This document shows positions 1-6,275 of a DNA stretch of 7,647 nucleotides, piece after piece. A program made the translations under genes and the position numbers. Each line of letters begins with the position of its first letter. Position 1 is the first letter of the stretch. The stretch is from an uncultured Prevotellaceae bacterium. GTDB lineage: Bacteria > Bacteroidota > Bacteroidia > Bacteroidales > Bacteroidaceae. Location: assembly GCA_902477365.1 (NCBI GenBank), contig CABSGW010000122.1, positions 1-7,647 on the forward strand. The letters are read 5' to 3'. A model generated the notes under the pieces. It saw only the letters and a list, made by a program, of their open reading frames with translations, ran no database searches and was not told the origin of the DNA.

Positions 1-1604
1 TAGGCGGGTTGTTTGTTTCCAGTCCCGACCGCGAGTTGATGGATGCCACCGTGAATTCGACAACAGGGAAGGGGTTGAATGATAATGAAAACTTCAGGAC
101 CGGTATCAGAACTGTTGTTCAACGCAAACTGGGTAAGCGGGGTAATGTGCTTACGGGAGGCGTCGGTTTGCACTATAACAGTGGTGAGGCTAAAGCCTTC
201 AACCAAGGAGTGATACGTTATTACCAGGCAGAAAGCGCTCAAAAAGAACGTATATTCCATACTTATACCACTACACCTACATCGAATATAAACCTGAACA
301 CCTATGCCCAGTATATGGAACGGCTAAGCAAGCAGGCTTCGCTCTCGTTCCACTATAATTTAAGCTATTCGAGGAGTAAAAGCGATCATTCCCACTACCA
401 GTTGGATTCACTTGCCGATTGGCGCAATCCGGATATGCCGCTTACCCATTTACCCTCTACGGCCGACTCGCTGGCTTCTGTGTTGAGTGCCCGGAACAGT
501 CTGTACACAACCTCTTACAATACGTCGCATCGTATGGCCATCACGTGGTTGCAGAACTGGAAGCGATTGACCATGAACACAACCCTATCCATGACGCCAA
601 TGAGGGAACGACTGGAATATTTGAGGGGAGATATTGATACAACTGCAATCCGGAACCGGAATGATTGGGGATTTGATTATTATACGCGTTATAAGTTGAA
701 TGAGAAAGGAACGAACAGTTTGACATTCAGGTATAACGGTCAAGAGAATTATCCGTCTCTGAATAGCCGGATAGATTATGTAGACGATTCGAACGAACTG
801 TCAATACAACGCGGAAACCCCAATCTGAAGCGCTCGTGGTCGGATGAATTTTCTTTGTCTTCCAATTTCTATTTTCCCAAACGCGAGTTGTCTGTGTACG
901 GAGGTGGAAGGTATAAGCAGAACAGCCGCAGTGTGGCCAACAGTTTGAGCTATGATACACAAACGGGTGTGAGTACGACACGGCCTGAGAATGTGACGGG
1001 CGAATGGTCGGCTTCGGCTTATGGAGGGTATAGTCTGGCGTTGGATTCGACCAAACGATTCCGCCACTCGTTGAATGCCTCGGCCAATTACAATAATAGT
1101 CCGGGCCTGGTTAGTCTGGATGGCTTGTCGAGTGTGAAGAATGAGATGAGAAGGCTGTCTTCCTATGCTTCAACCAAATTGACCTATCGTCGCGGTTGGT
1201 TGAATTGTGGTGTAGAGTTGATGGGCATGTGGCAACGCACGTCGAACACTATGCAGCGTGATGCCAATGAGAATGCTCTGGATGGCTATTGGAAGGTAGA
1301 GGGACAGGTTGATTTTCCTTTCGGTCTGGTGGTAGGGACGGAGTTCTATCACTATATCCGCAGCAACTACCGCAACGAGGTGATGAATGGTTCTCAATAC
1401 ATTTGGGATGCCCGTGTAGGATATTCGTTCTTGAAGAACAAGGCACTTACACTCTCCTTGCAGATGGCCGACATCTTGAGAAGCCGGAATTACGACTTGA
1501 GCCGGAATACAACCTATTCGCGTACCAATATTCTGACGGATATGCAGCTGAATTACGCCTTGTTCCACGTTATTTATCGCTTTAATACGGCAAAAAAAGG
1601 TTGA
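1..1604 (+). CDS. Outer-membrane beta-barrel, TonB-dependent-receptor-like protein, C-terminal part (5' end outside window)
   Basis: The reading frame is open from the first base (first full codon at 3-5) to a TGA at 1602-1604, giving about 533 residues. The start lies left of the window, so no signal peptide, carboxypeptidase-like N-terminal domain or plug can be judged. The visible part is typical of a large outer-membrane barrel. It has many alternating polar/aromatic stretches rich in Y, N, S, T and R, with repeated 'YGGGRY', 'AYGGYSL' and 'VEGQVDFPFGL'-type strands. It ends in a strand with the aromatic pattern FHVIYRF, followed by a short basic tail. Style and length match the Bacteroidota outer-membrane barrel family related to TonB receptors (PF14905-like) rather than classical SusC, and no susD follows. 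The substrate cannot be told. No hairpin terminator is seen in the 58 bases before mazG, so some read-through is possible. The frame contains no internal stop. Confidence 0.85.
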   Translation, partial: GGLFVSSPDRELMDATVNSTTGKGLNDNENFRTGIRTVVQRKLGKRGNVLTGGVGLHYNSGEAKAFNQGVIRYYQAESAQKERIFHTYTTTPTSNINLNTYAQYMERLSKQASLSFHYNLSYSRSKSDHSHYQLDSLADWRNPDMPLTHLPSTADSLASVLSARNSLYTTSYNTSHRMAITWLQNWKRLTMNTTLSMTPMRERLEYLRGDIDTTAIRNRNDWGFDYYTRYKLNEKGTNSLTFRYNGQENYPSLNSRIDYVDDSNELSIQRGNPNLKRSWSDEFSLSSNFYFPKRELSVYGGGRYKQNSRSVANSLSYDTQTGVSTTRPENVTGEWSASAYGGYSLALDSTKRFRHSLNASANYNNSPGLVSLDGLSSVKNEMRRLSSYASTKLTYRRGWLNCGVELMGMWQRTSNTMQRDANENALDGYWKVEGQVDFPFGLVVGTEFYHYIRSNYRNEVMNGSQYIWDARVGYSFLKNKALTLSLQMADILRSRNYDLSRNTTYSRTNILTDMQLNYALFHVIYRFNTAKKG

Positions 1605-1631
1605 TTGGCAGAAAAAGTATGATTGAAGTTG

Positions 1632-1639
1632 TATCTTTG
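1632..1639 (+). promoter_or_regulatory. Bacteroides-type -7 element for mazG
   Basis: TATCTTTG matches the Bacteroides -7 consensus TAnnTTTG exactly and ends 23 bases before the mazG ATG, so the leader would be short. The only upstream TTG (1605-1607) lies 24 bases away, a little further than the usual 19-21, so the -33 element is weak or unclear. The site lies in the gap after the barrel gene and suggests mazG has its own transcript. Confidence 0.6.
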
Positions 1640-1662
1640 CGATAAGAAAAGATAGAATACTT

Positions 1663-2445
1663 ATGCATACAAGAGCTGAAAAGATGGAGGCCTTTGGCCG
1701 TTTGTTGGATGTGTTGGATGAGTTGAGGGTGAAATGCCCATGGGACCGTAAGCAGACGAATGAAAGTTTGCGCCCGAACACGATAGAGGAAACCTACGAG
1801 TTGTGTGATGCCATTATGCGGAACGATACGTCCGGTTTGTGCAAGGAGTTGGGAGATGTGTTGCTTCATGTAGTGTTCTATGCAAAGATAGGCGACGAAA
1901 AGGGGGATTTCGACATTGCGGACGTGTGTACTCAATTGTGCGATAAACTGGTATTCCGGCATCCGCATGTGTTTGGAAATGTTGAGGCCGATTCAGCCGA
2001 AAAGGTTTCTGAGAACTGGGAACAACTGAAACAACGAGAAAAAGATGGTAATAAAACGGTTCTTTCGGGTGTACCGACCAGTCTGCCTTCCTTGATAAAA
2101 GCGTATAGGATTCAGGATAAGGCCCGGAATGTTGGCTTTGACTGGGCTAAGCGCGAGCAGGTTTGGGAAAAAGTGAAAGAAGAACTGAACGAATTTGAGG
2201 CGGAAGTGGCACAAATGAATGCCGAAAAGGCTGAAAGGGAGTTTGGTGATCTGCTTTTTAGCTTAGTGAATGCTGCACGTTTGTATCATATCAATCCGGA
2301 TAATGCACTGGAACAGACAAATAAAAAGTTCATTAACCGTTTTAATTACGTGGAGGCTCAGGCCAAACAGCAAGGACGCGAGCTAAAAGATATGAGTCTG
2401 GAGGAGATGGATTGCTATTGGAATGAGGCCAAGAAGCACGAATGA
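1663..2445 (+). CDS. mazG: MazG, nucleoside triphosphate pyrophosphohydrolase
   Basis: A 260-residue cytoplasmic enzyme of the MazG family, which hydrolyses nucleoside triphosphates to monophosphates plus pyrophosphate. It acts in nucleotide-pool cleaning and, in E. coli, affects the stringent response. Two MazG units are visible. The N-terminal one has CPWD at 25-28, EETYE at 42-46 and ELGD at 62-65, the metal-binding ExxE...ExxD pattern. The C-terminal one has EELNE at 173-177, EFGD at 193-196 and the NKKF..RF segment at 220-227. Both acidic motif sets are intact, so both sites may bind metal; in the E. coli family member the C-terminal unit is the active one. Length is normal (about 260). 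The ATG at 1663 fits the family N-terminus and lies just downstream of a good -7 element. It stands alone: no mazEF toxin-antitoxin pair is adjacent. Confidence 0.96.
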   Translation: MHTRAEKMEAFGRLLDVLDELRVKCPWDRKQTNESLRPNTIEETYELCDAIMRNDTSGLCKELGDVLLHVVFYAKIGDEKGDFDIADVCTQLCDKLVFRHPHVFGNVEADSAEKVSENWEQLKQREKDGNKTVLSGVPTSLPSLIKAYRIQDKARNVGFDWAKREQVWEKVKEELNEFEAEVAQMNAEKAEREFGDLLFSLVNAARLYHINPDNALEQTNKKFINRFNYVEAQAKQQGRELKDMSLEEMDCYWNEAKKHE

Positions 2446-2574
2446 TCGTGTGATGGTGTTCGTCATTAGCCATGGACAAGGAGGTATGCATCAGAGGGAT
2501 ATTCCTTGCGTCTTTTTGTTCAGATAATTCTGCTTGGCGATAACAATCTTCTTACAGAAATTTGTATAGACCAA

Positions 2575-2621
2575 AAACAGTCCATTAGTATGTATTGCCT
2601 GTACATACTAATGGACTGTTT
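2575..2621. repeat. Perfect 20-bp inverted repeat with 7-base loop
   Basis: The arms 2575-2594 and 2602-2621 are exact reverse complements, and the loop is TTGCCTG. The arms are A/T-rich in the middle (core ATTAGTATGTA). On the plus strand the stem is followed by GTTTGGG. On the minus strand it is followed by a slightly longer T run (GTTTTTGG). It may therefore be a weak bidirectional terminator for mazG and for read-through from the right, but a 20-bp mixed stem without a strong U tract is unusual for an intrinsic terminator. Confidence 0.9.
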
Positions 2622-2642
2622 GGGATTCTACGGACACACCTT

Positions 2643-2700
2643 CTTGGCGATACGTTCTGGGCATCTTGTTTCAACGAGATGCCCAGAACGTATCGCCAAG
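2643..2700. repeat. Long near-perfect palindrome (24-bp perfect stem, about 28 bp with one mismatch)
   Basis: The arms 2643-2666 and 2677-2700 are exact reverse complements. The pairing continues inwards with one T/G position (a G-U pair in RNA) and two to three more pairs, leaving almost no loop. Neither side has a T tract: TTGTGCTTG follows on the plus strand and AAGGTGTG on the minus strand, so it does not look like an intrinsic terminator. The outer ten bases, CTTGGCGATA, also occur once more upstream at 2533-2542. The role is unknown. Possibilities are a protein-binding or recombination site, a REP/MITE-type palindrome, or a structured RNA. Confidence 0.92.
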
Positions 2701-2722
2701 TTGTGCTTGTGTTATTATCAGG

Positions 2723-2747
2723 CCGTTTTTGTTTGTAAACAATACGG
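2723..2747. repeat. Third, weaker hairpin
   Basis: CCGT (2723-2726) pairs with ACGG (2744-2747), and TTGTTT (2729-2734) pairs with AAACAA (2737-2742). A small internal loop lies between the two helices and a GT at the tip. It is A/T-rich and could arise by chance alone. It is listed because it lies in line with three stronger hairpins. Confidence 0.45.
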
Positions 2748-2780
2748 CAAACTTAGTTGTTTGGAGAGGTACAGAGTATG

Positions 2781-2825
2781 AATAAAAAGCAGAGGCTATC
2801 TCAAGTTTTATGTTGAGACAGCCTC
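2781..2825 (-). terminator. Intrinsic terminator for the minus-strand sigma / Spy-like operon
   Basis: Reading the minus strand, GAGGCTGTCTCAA (2825-2813) pairs with TTGAGATAGCCTC (2804-2792). The one odd pair is a G-U on this strand but a mismatch on the other. An 8-base loop separates the arms, and GCTTTTTATT follows at 2790-2781. It begins 29 bases after the Spy-like gene's stop codon. The wobble orientation and the T tract both point to minus-strand use. GAGGCTGTCTCAA-type stems are common Bacteroides terminators. Confidence 0.9.
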
Positions 2826-2854
2826 CTTGCATATAATGTGTAGTGTATGAAAGA

Positions 2855-3331
2855 TTATTTGTGTGACCGTTCCATAACGCGTCTAAGCATGGTTCGTTCG
2901 AAACGGCGGCTGGAATCAATAACACGTATCACCTTTTGTGCATCAAGTACTTTCAAAAACTTCTTGTGATACTCGGTTGTTGTATTCACCTTTTCGGCCT
3001 CCAGCTGATCCATGCGTTGCAGTATTTCCTGGTATTGTTTCTCTTCCAATTTTTCGGTACGTGCTTTGCGCAATAGCTGTCGGCTGGAACGGTCTGTTTT
3101 GCGCAACTCATTGTTCATGCTGTGGAACAGTGGGAAAAAGTTTGCGGCTTCAGCCGGAGATAGTTCCGCTTCACGAATGATGAAGGCTTCTTGGTGCTTG
3201 ATGTACTCTTGCGGGGAGAAGCGTTTACCTTGCGGCGTTATCTTAGGCTGGTTTTCCCGTCCATGATGTTGTGCCTGAACCGTAGTGAAGCATAGCAAAA
3301 GGAGAGTCAAAAAGAATGTATTCGGTTTCAT
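2855..3331 (-). CDS. Secreted Spy/CpxP-like (LTxxQ-type) helical protein of the sigma operon
   Basis: The product is 158 residues. The ATG at 3331 is chosen because it begins a clear signal peptide (MKPN, a leucine-rich core, likely cut after VQA at residue 20). The longer frame would need a GTG at 3367 and would overlap the upstream gene. The mature part is helical and highly charged. LSPAEAANFFPLF at 57-69 matches the L(T/S)PxEAxxFFPL pattern seen in Bacteroidota Spy/CpxP-like or 'periplasmic heavy-metal sensor' proteins. Coiled-coil-like stretches rich in K, E, R and Q follow, up to a basic C-terminus. No metal ligand cluster is visible apart from HH at 22-23. It starts 19 bases after the putative anti-sigma stop codon and is the last gene before the terminator. 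A chaperone or sensor role in the periplasm is inferred from family style and position, not shown. Confidence 0.75.
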   Translation of the reverse strand: MKPNTFFLTLLLLCFTTVQAQHHGRENQPKITPQGKRFSPQEYIKHQEAFIIREAELSPAEAANFFPLFHSMNNELRKTDRSSRQLLRKARTEKLEEKQYQEILQRMDQLEAEKVNTTTEYHKKFLKVLDAQKVIRVIDSSRRFERTMLRRVMERSHK

Positions 3332-3350
3332 TGTTGCGATAAAAAGAAAT

Positions 3351-3743
3351 TTAGTATGAATAGTCACTCGTCAGGCAATCGAAGATGGTACTTTCGTCCA
3401 CCATGGCAAAGTTACACAGATCGTCTACATATTCGTCGGTGACGAACGTGGATGTGGCAGTAGCTGTTGGGGTGGCAACGGTATGAAGCGATGCCTGGTA
3501 TTTGAATACGTGTATGCCGAAGTAGAGTCCTCCGAACATGGCTGCCAAATAGAGGTAGGGCTTGATGCGCGTAAAGAGTGTTGCAGGTGGTTGTTGAGCT
3601 GCAGACAGTTTTGCAGGTTGCGCCTCGGGCTGTTCGGGTAATTGCTGCATGAGGCGCTCCGTAAAGGTATCGAAGTAAGCTTCCGGAGTACGGAAAGGAT
3701 TCTTCGTTCCCAGTTTGGCTTTCAAAGCGTTATTTTCCTTCAT
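3351..3743 (-). CDS. Single-TM protein, putative anti-sigma factor
   Basis: The product is 130 residues. It has a cytoplasmic N-terminal part with the motif NPFRTPEAYFDTFTERLMQQLP at 15-36, resembling the 'PxgYFexf...lP' segment common in short membrane proteins encoded after ECF sigma genes in Bacteroidota. A Q/P/A-rich linker (37-55) leads to one membrane segment at about 62-80, preceded by R59 and K61, which supports an N-in orientation. The 50-residue outer tail has a T/A-rich part and an acidic end with Cys110 and Cys123. No zinc-binding HxxxCxxC motif of ZAS-type anti-sigmas is present. The ATG at 3743 follows the sigma gene's stop by 51 bases, and the Spy-like gene follows 19 bases later. 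The anti-sigma role is inferred from position and topology. It could instead be another accessory membrane protein. Confidence 0.7.
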   Translation of the reverse strand: MKENNALKAKLGTKNPFRTPEAYFDTFTERLMQQLPEQPEAQPAKLSAAQQPPATLFTRIKPYLYLAAMFGGLYFGIHVFKYQASLHTVATPTATATSTFVTDEYVDDLCNFAMVDESTIFDCLTSDYSY

Positions 3744-3794
3744 GACGTTTAATGTTTACTTGTTATTGGTTAGACGAAGCGTTTGTGAAAAGGT

Positions 3795-4340
3795 TTAGTC
3801 TATATTAGCAAAAAAAGCTTCAATCTTTTTTACGGCTATATGGTAGGATGCTTTAAGAGCCCCGACACTGGTATGTAGAATGTCGCTCATCTCTTCATAT
3901 TTCATCTCTTGGTAGTACTTCATATTGAATACGGCACGTTGTTTGTCGGGCAGGGTCGATAGTGCCTGTTGTAGTTGGTAGTCGGTTTCATCCCCGTCGA
4001 AATAGGGATCGCTCTGTAGGTTAGAGATGATAGAAGCTTCGGGATCATCGAGTGCCAGCTCTTCACGCTTTTGGCGTAGAAATGTAAGGCTTTCGTTGAG
4101 TGCGATACGGTATAACCACGTAGACAGGCGCGAGTCTCCCCGGAAGGTGTTTAAGTTGCTCCATGCCTTTAGAAAGGTGTTCTGGAGCAGGTCGTCGGCA
4201 TCATCGTGTGAGAAAACAAGACGTCGTATCTGCCAATACAGCTGCGGGGAATAGGTTCGTACCACTTCCTCAAAGGCCTCCCGCTGTTTGTGGGGGTCTT
4301 GTAGCAATGTTTGCAGAGTATGTTCGTCGTGCTTTTTCAT
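3795..4340 (-). CDS. ECF-type RNA polymerase sigma factor
   Basis: A 181-residue sigma-70 family protein of the extracytoplasmic-function type that directs RNA polymerase to a set of stress promoters. Region 2 is clear at about 24-90: HDDADDLLQNTFLKAW at 45-60, the usual D-A-(D/E)-D-L-x-Q-x-(T/V)-F core, then FRGDSRLSTWLYRIALN at 66-82. A variable acidic linker (93-121) follows. Region 4 lies at about 124-177, with LPDKQRAVFNMKYYQEMKYEEMS leading into the helix-turn-helix around 147-172. Length and domain order are normal and nothing is missing. The ATG at 4340 is well placed. The L,D-transpeptidase gene ends 40 bases upstream, and I saw no TAnnTTTG motif in that gap, so transcription from the upstream promoter or from one inside that gene is likely. 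Its target promoters cannot be read from this window. Confidence 0.93.
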   Translation of the reverse strand: MKKHDEHTLQTLLQDPHKQREAFEEVVRTYSPQLYWQIRRLVFSHDDADDLLQNTFLKAWSNLNTFRGDSRLSTWLYRIALNESLTFLRQKREELALDDPEASIISNLQSDPYFDGDETDYQLQQALSTLPDKQRAVFNMKYYQEMKYEEMSDILHTSVGALKASYHIAVKKIEAFFANID

Positions 4341-4380
4341 GAGCGTGCTATGGAGTTAGATGCATGGAATGCCGAAAGGT

Positions 4381-5919
4381 TTAACGGTATGCGTCAAGGC
4401 TGCGCAGAATGTGTGCGTCGTATTGGTAGACGTCTGGATAGTAAATGAGCTGGCCTTCCAGGTCGGGAAAGACGGTATGGTAGGTAATGTATACCGGAAC
4501 GGAAGGTTCGTAAGTGCAGAAACCGATAGGGCGGTAGTTGGGATTGTTCTGAAGTGCGCGTCCTTTGGCCGTTAGGGGTGGAAGGTCGATGGCCAACCGG
4601 ATACGGTCGGTGCGCAGTTCGTCAGTATTGGAGAATAGGAACTCGGCTAAGTCGAGCGGACGTTGCAATCGGATACATCCATGGCTCACGCCTCGCCACG
4701 TACGCTGGAAAGCTGCGGGGTTGTTGGTGTCGTGCAGGTAAATGGAAAAGGAATTGGGGAAACGGAAGATAAGTCGTCCCAATGAATTGCCTTCTCCTTT
4801 CTCTTGCCGGACGGTGTACTTGCCGCTTAACAACTCTTCGGCTGTAGCTTGTTCGGGAGGGAGTTCTTCTTGAGTCTCTTTATGGATAATGTGCATGCGG
4901 TTCCGCTCAAAATAATCTACGTCTTCGGCATGAAGAGGAGCTATTTCCCGACGAATGATACTAAAGGGAACTGTCCAATAGGGGTTTAGCTCTAAGCGGG
5001 TTATTTTGCTTGCAAGTAACGGCGTTTTGTTTTTGCTGGTGCCGGCACATACGCGCATACTTAATGTCTGATGGTTTGGGATATCAATGGCACGCAAATC
5101 CCATGCAGGTATATTGACGAGTACGTATTTAGGCTCATCTTGTTCCGTAGTACGCCAACGCATGCGTTCAATGTTGGCACGCAGAGCGGTACGTTGTTCG
5201 CTGGTGAGTTGGTCGTTTGGCTGATTGTATGTGTCGCACAGTAGTGTGTAGAGTGTGTCGGATGGCTGGATGGCATGTAGAAAGGAGGGTAGCTGATTGT
5301 TACGCAAACAGTGTAGGGCGGAGTCGGCATAACTTTGGCTCAGTGTGGCGACGGGCAGGTCGAACAATGTGCGGTAATGCTTCTTTGTTGTGTCTTCTTT
5401 CTCTAGCCGGTTGAATAGCTTGCGTGGATTGACATAACCGAAACGTTGTCCGGCGGCGTAACGCAAATAAGCTTTTGTAAGGTAATATTCCAATCGCGCC
5501 AAAATGCGGTTTATGTTCTCGTGGGGCTGAAAGGTAAGTGTGCGCAATTGTTGCAGGTCGTTTTGTATGATACGGACAAAAAACGTGTTTTGTGGAAGTC
5601 CGGTGGCAGGATGGTGTTGCAGAAATGCCAGAAGCGAATCGGCCCGGTGGTCAACACCGTTTTTGGTAATCCACAGATAAGGGCGTCTTTCTGCATAATA
5701 AGTATTGGTCAAAAGATCAATATAGATGGTATCGCGCGTAGATAGTCGCAATGAGTCTATATGATGACGTATGTTTCGGTCTTTGATCCGATAGGCCGGA
5801 ATAGAAATGGAGTCAAAGGCTTCGTAACTGAGAGGAGTGAATGAGGTTACGTCTTGATGCTGGCAACCTATGAAAAAAAAGCACAGGATACCAAGAACCA
5901 ATGTGCCATAACGTTTCAT
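4381..5919 (-). CDS. L,D-transpeptidase (YcbB/YkuD family), predicted lipoprotein
   Basis: A 512-residue enzyme predicted to make 3-3 cross-links in peptidoglycan by cysteine-based L,D-transpeptidation in the periplasm. The ATG at 5919 gives MKRYG with a hydrophobic core and lipobox FIGC (Cys19), so it is probably membrane-anchored; an in-frame TTG two codons upstream is less likely. The YcbB scaffold region is visible at about 142-165 (LEYYLTKAYLRYA, FGYVNP), and ERMRWR lies at 251-256. The YkuD domain runs from about 264, with NPYWTVPFSI at 312-321, His396 in YLHDT, and SHGCIRL with catalytic Cys415. The C-terminal VYITYHTVFPDLEGQ-type strand is also typical. The space where E. coli YcbB carries a peptidoglycan-binding domain is only about 30 residues here, so that domain appears absent. 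The gene starts 11 bases after the stop codon of the small secreted protein and is followed by the sigma gene. Confidence 0.93.
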   Translation of the reverse strand: MKRYGTLVLGILCFFFIGCQHQDVTSFTPLSYEAFDSISIPAYRIKDRNIRHHIDSLRLSTRDTIYIDLLTNTYYAERRPYLWITKNGVDHRADSLLAFLQHHPATGLPQNTFFVRIIQNDLQQLRTLTFQPHENINRILARLEYYLTKAYLRYAAGQRFGYVNPRKLFNRLEKEDTTKKHYRTLFDLPVATLSQSYADSALHCLRNNQLPSFLHAIQPSDTLYTLLCDTYNQPNDQLTSEQRTALRANIERMRWRTTEQDEPKYVLVNIPAWDLRAIDIPNHQTLSMRVCAGTSKNKTPLLASKITRLELNPYWTVPFSIIRREIAPLHAEDVDYFERNRMHIIHKETQEELPPEQATAEELLSGKYTVRQEKGEGNSLGRLIFRFPNSFSIYLHDTNNPAAFQRTWRGVSHGCIRLQRPLDLAEFLFSNTDELRTDRIRLAIDLPPLTAKGRALQNNPNYRPIGFCTYEPSVPVYITYHTVFPDLEGQLIYYPDVYQYDAHILRSLDAYR

Positions 5920-5930
5920 AAACAATTTAT

Positions 5931-6260
5931 TTAACGAATCGATATTTTACGCACCAGTTTTCCAACTTTCAAAATATAACAACCGTTGGAATAACCGAGC
6001 GTAAATGTTTTATCTTGACTGTCGATGCGATGTTGCGCAATACGTATGCCTGCTACGTTGTATACTTCAAATAACAAACCGGATGCATTGGAAATGCGTA
6101 CAGATCCTTGTGTGAAAATCATTTTGGGAGCATTTGTTTCAGTCTCAGTCTGCTCATTGTCGAATACCGGTGTATTGGCAAAAGCATTGTGTGATACCGT
6201 TCCAAATAGGAGGGTAATGCTCAAAATGGCTATATATCGTTGCAAACGGTTCATTCTCAT
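5931..6260 (-). CDS. Small secreted protein with sorting-domain-like C-terminal module
   Basis: The product is 109 residues. It has a signal peptide (MRMNRLQRY, hydrophobic 10-22, likely cut after AFA at 28), a short acidic T/E-rich linker (34-45), and a 60-residue all-beta-looking end. That end has FEVYNVAGIRIAQ at 64-76, then YSNGCYILKVGKLVRKISI at 90-108. This is the pattern of type A C-terminal sorting or adhesin-like domains in Bacteroidota (VYNxxGxxV ... GxYxVKV ... KxxV). Here it stands almost alone, with no passenger domain. Translation probably starts at 6260 or at the second ATG (6254). Only about 10 bases separate the predicted transcript start from 6260. The gene lies 11 bases before the L,D-transpeptidase ATG, so it is probably cotranscribed. 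The function is unknown. It may be exported and cell-associated, or simply periplasmic. Confidence 0.72.
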   Translation of the reverse strand: MRMNRLQRYIAILSITLLFGTVSHNAFANTPVFDNEQTETETNAPKMIFTQGSVRISNASGLLFEVYNVAGIRIAQHRIDSQDKTFTLGYSNGCYILKVGKLVRKISIR

Positions 6261-6275
6261 TGTATGCTATAGGCA

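Larger units (their letters stand above)
2446..2854. other. Gene-free, hairpin-rich intergenic region between convergent genes
   Basis: About 410 bases lie between the ends of mazG (plus strand) and the Spy-like gene (minus strand), and no convincing gene is present. The longest open frame (2506-2781, plus, TTG start) runs straight through two long palindromes and resembles no protein family I recognise. Four inverted repeats follow one another: 2575-2621, 2643-2700, 2723-2747 and 2792-2825. Only the last has clear terminator form. The 10-base word CTTGGCGATA occurs at 2533-2542 and 2643-2652, and inverted at 2691-2700. No tRNA, rRNA or known riboswitch was recognised. The first 90 bases after mazG show nothing beyond a 5-bp hairpin across its stop codon. 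Confidence 0.7.

Noticed and set aside
1..1604. SusC of a polysaccharide utilisation locus
   Set aside because: No susD, sulfatase, glycosidase or hybrid regulator follows. The barrel ends and mazG begins after 58 bases, and the C-terminal style fits the other outer-membrane barrel family better.
1170..1968. Long minus-strand open frames opposite the barrel gene and mazG (203 and 128 codons)
   Set aside because: They lie antisense to well-supported genes, cross the intergenic promoter region, and give low-complexity products with no family resemblance.
1663..2445. MazG as part of a mazEF-type toxin-antitoxin or phage-encoded module
   Set aside because: It is the full-length two-domain chromosomal form, with no toxin or antitoxin gene beside it and no phage genes in the window.
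2472..2543. Two tiny overlapping frames near AAGGAGGT (2478-2485) with ATGs at 2472 and 2486
   Set aside because: The purine-rich site is too close to the second ATG and inside the first frame. The products would be 13 and 23 residues, and Bacteroides does not rely on strong Shine-Dalgarno sites.
2643..2700. Invertible promoter or phase-variation switch
   Set aside because: The inverted repeats have almost no spacer, so no promoter lies between them to be inverted, and no recombinase gene is nearby.
2506..2781. 91-codon plus-strand open frame between mazG and the Spy-like gene
   Set aside because: It has a TTG start and runs straight through both long palindromes, so its codons are dictated by the inverted repeats. 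The product has no recognisable domain, and no promoter or ribosome site leads to it.
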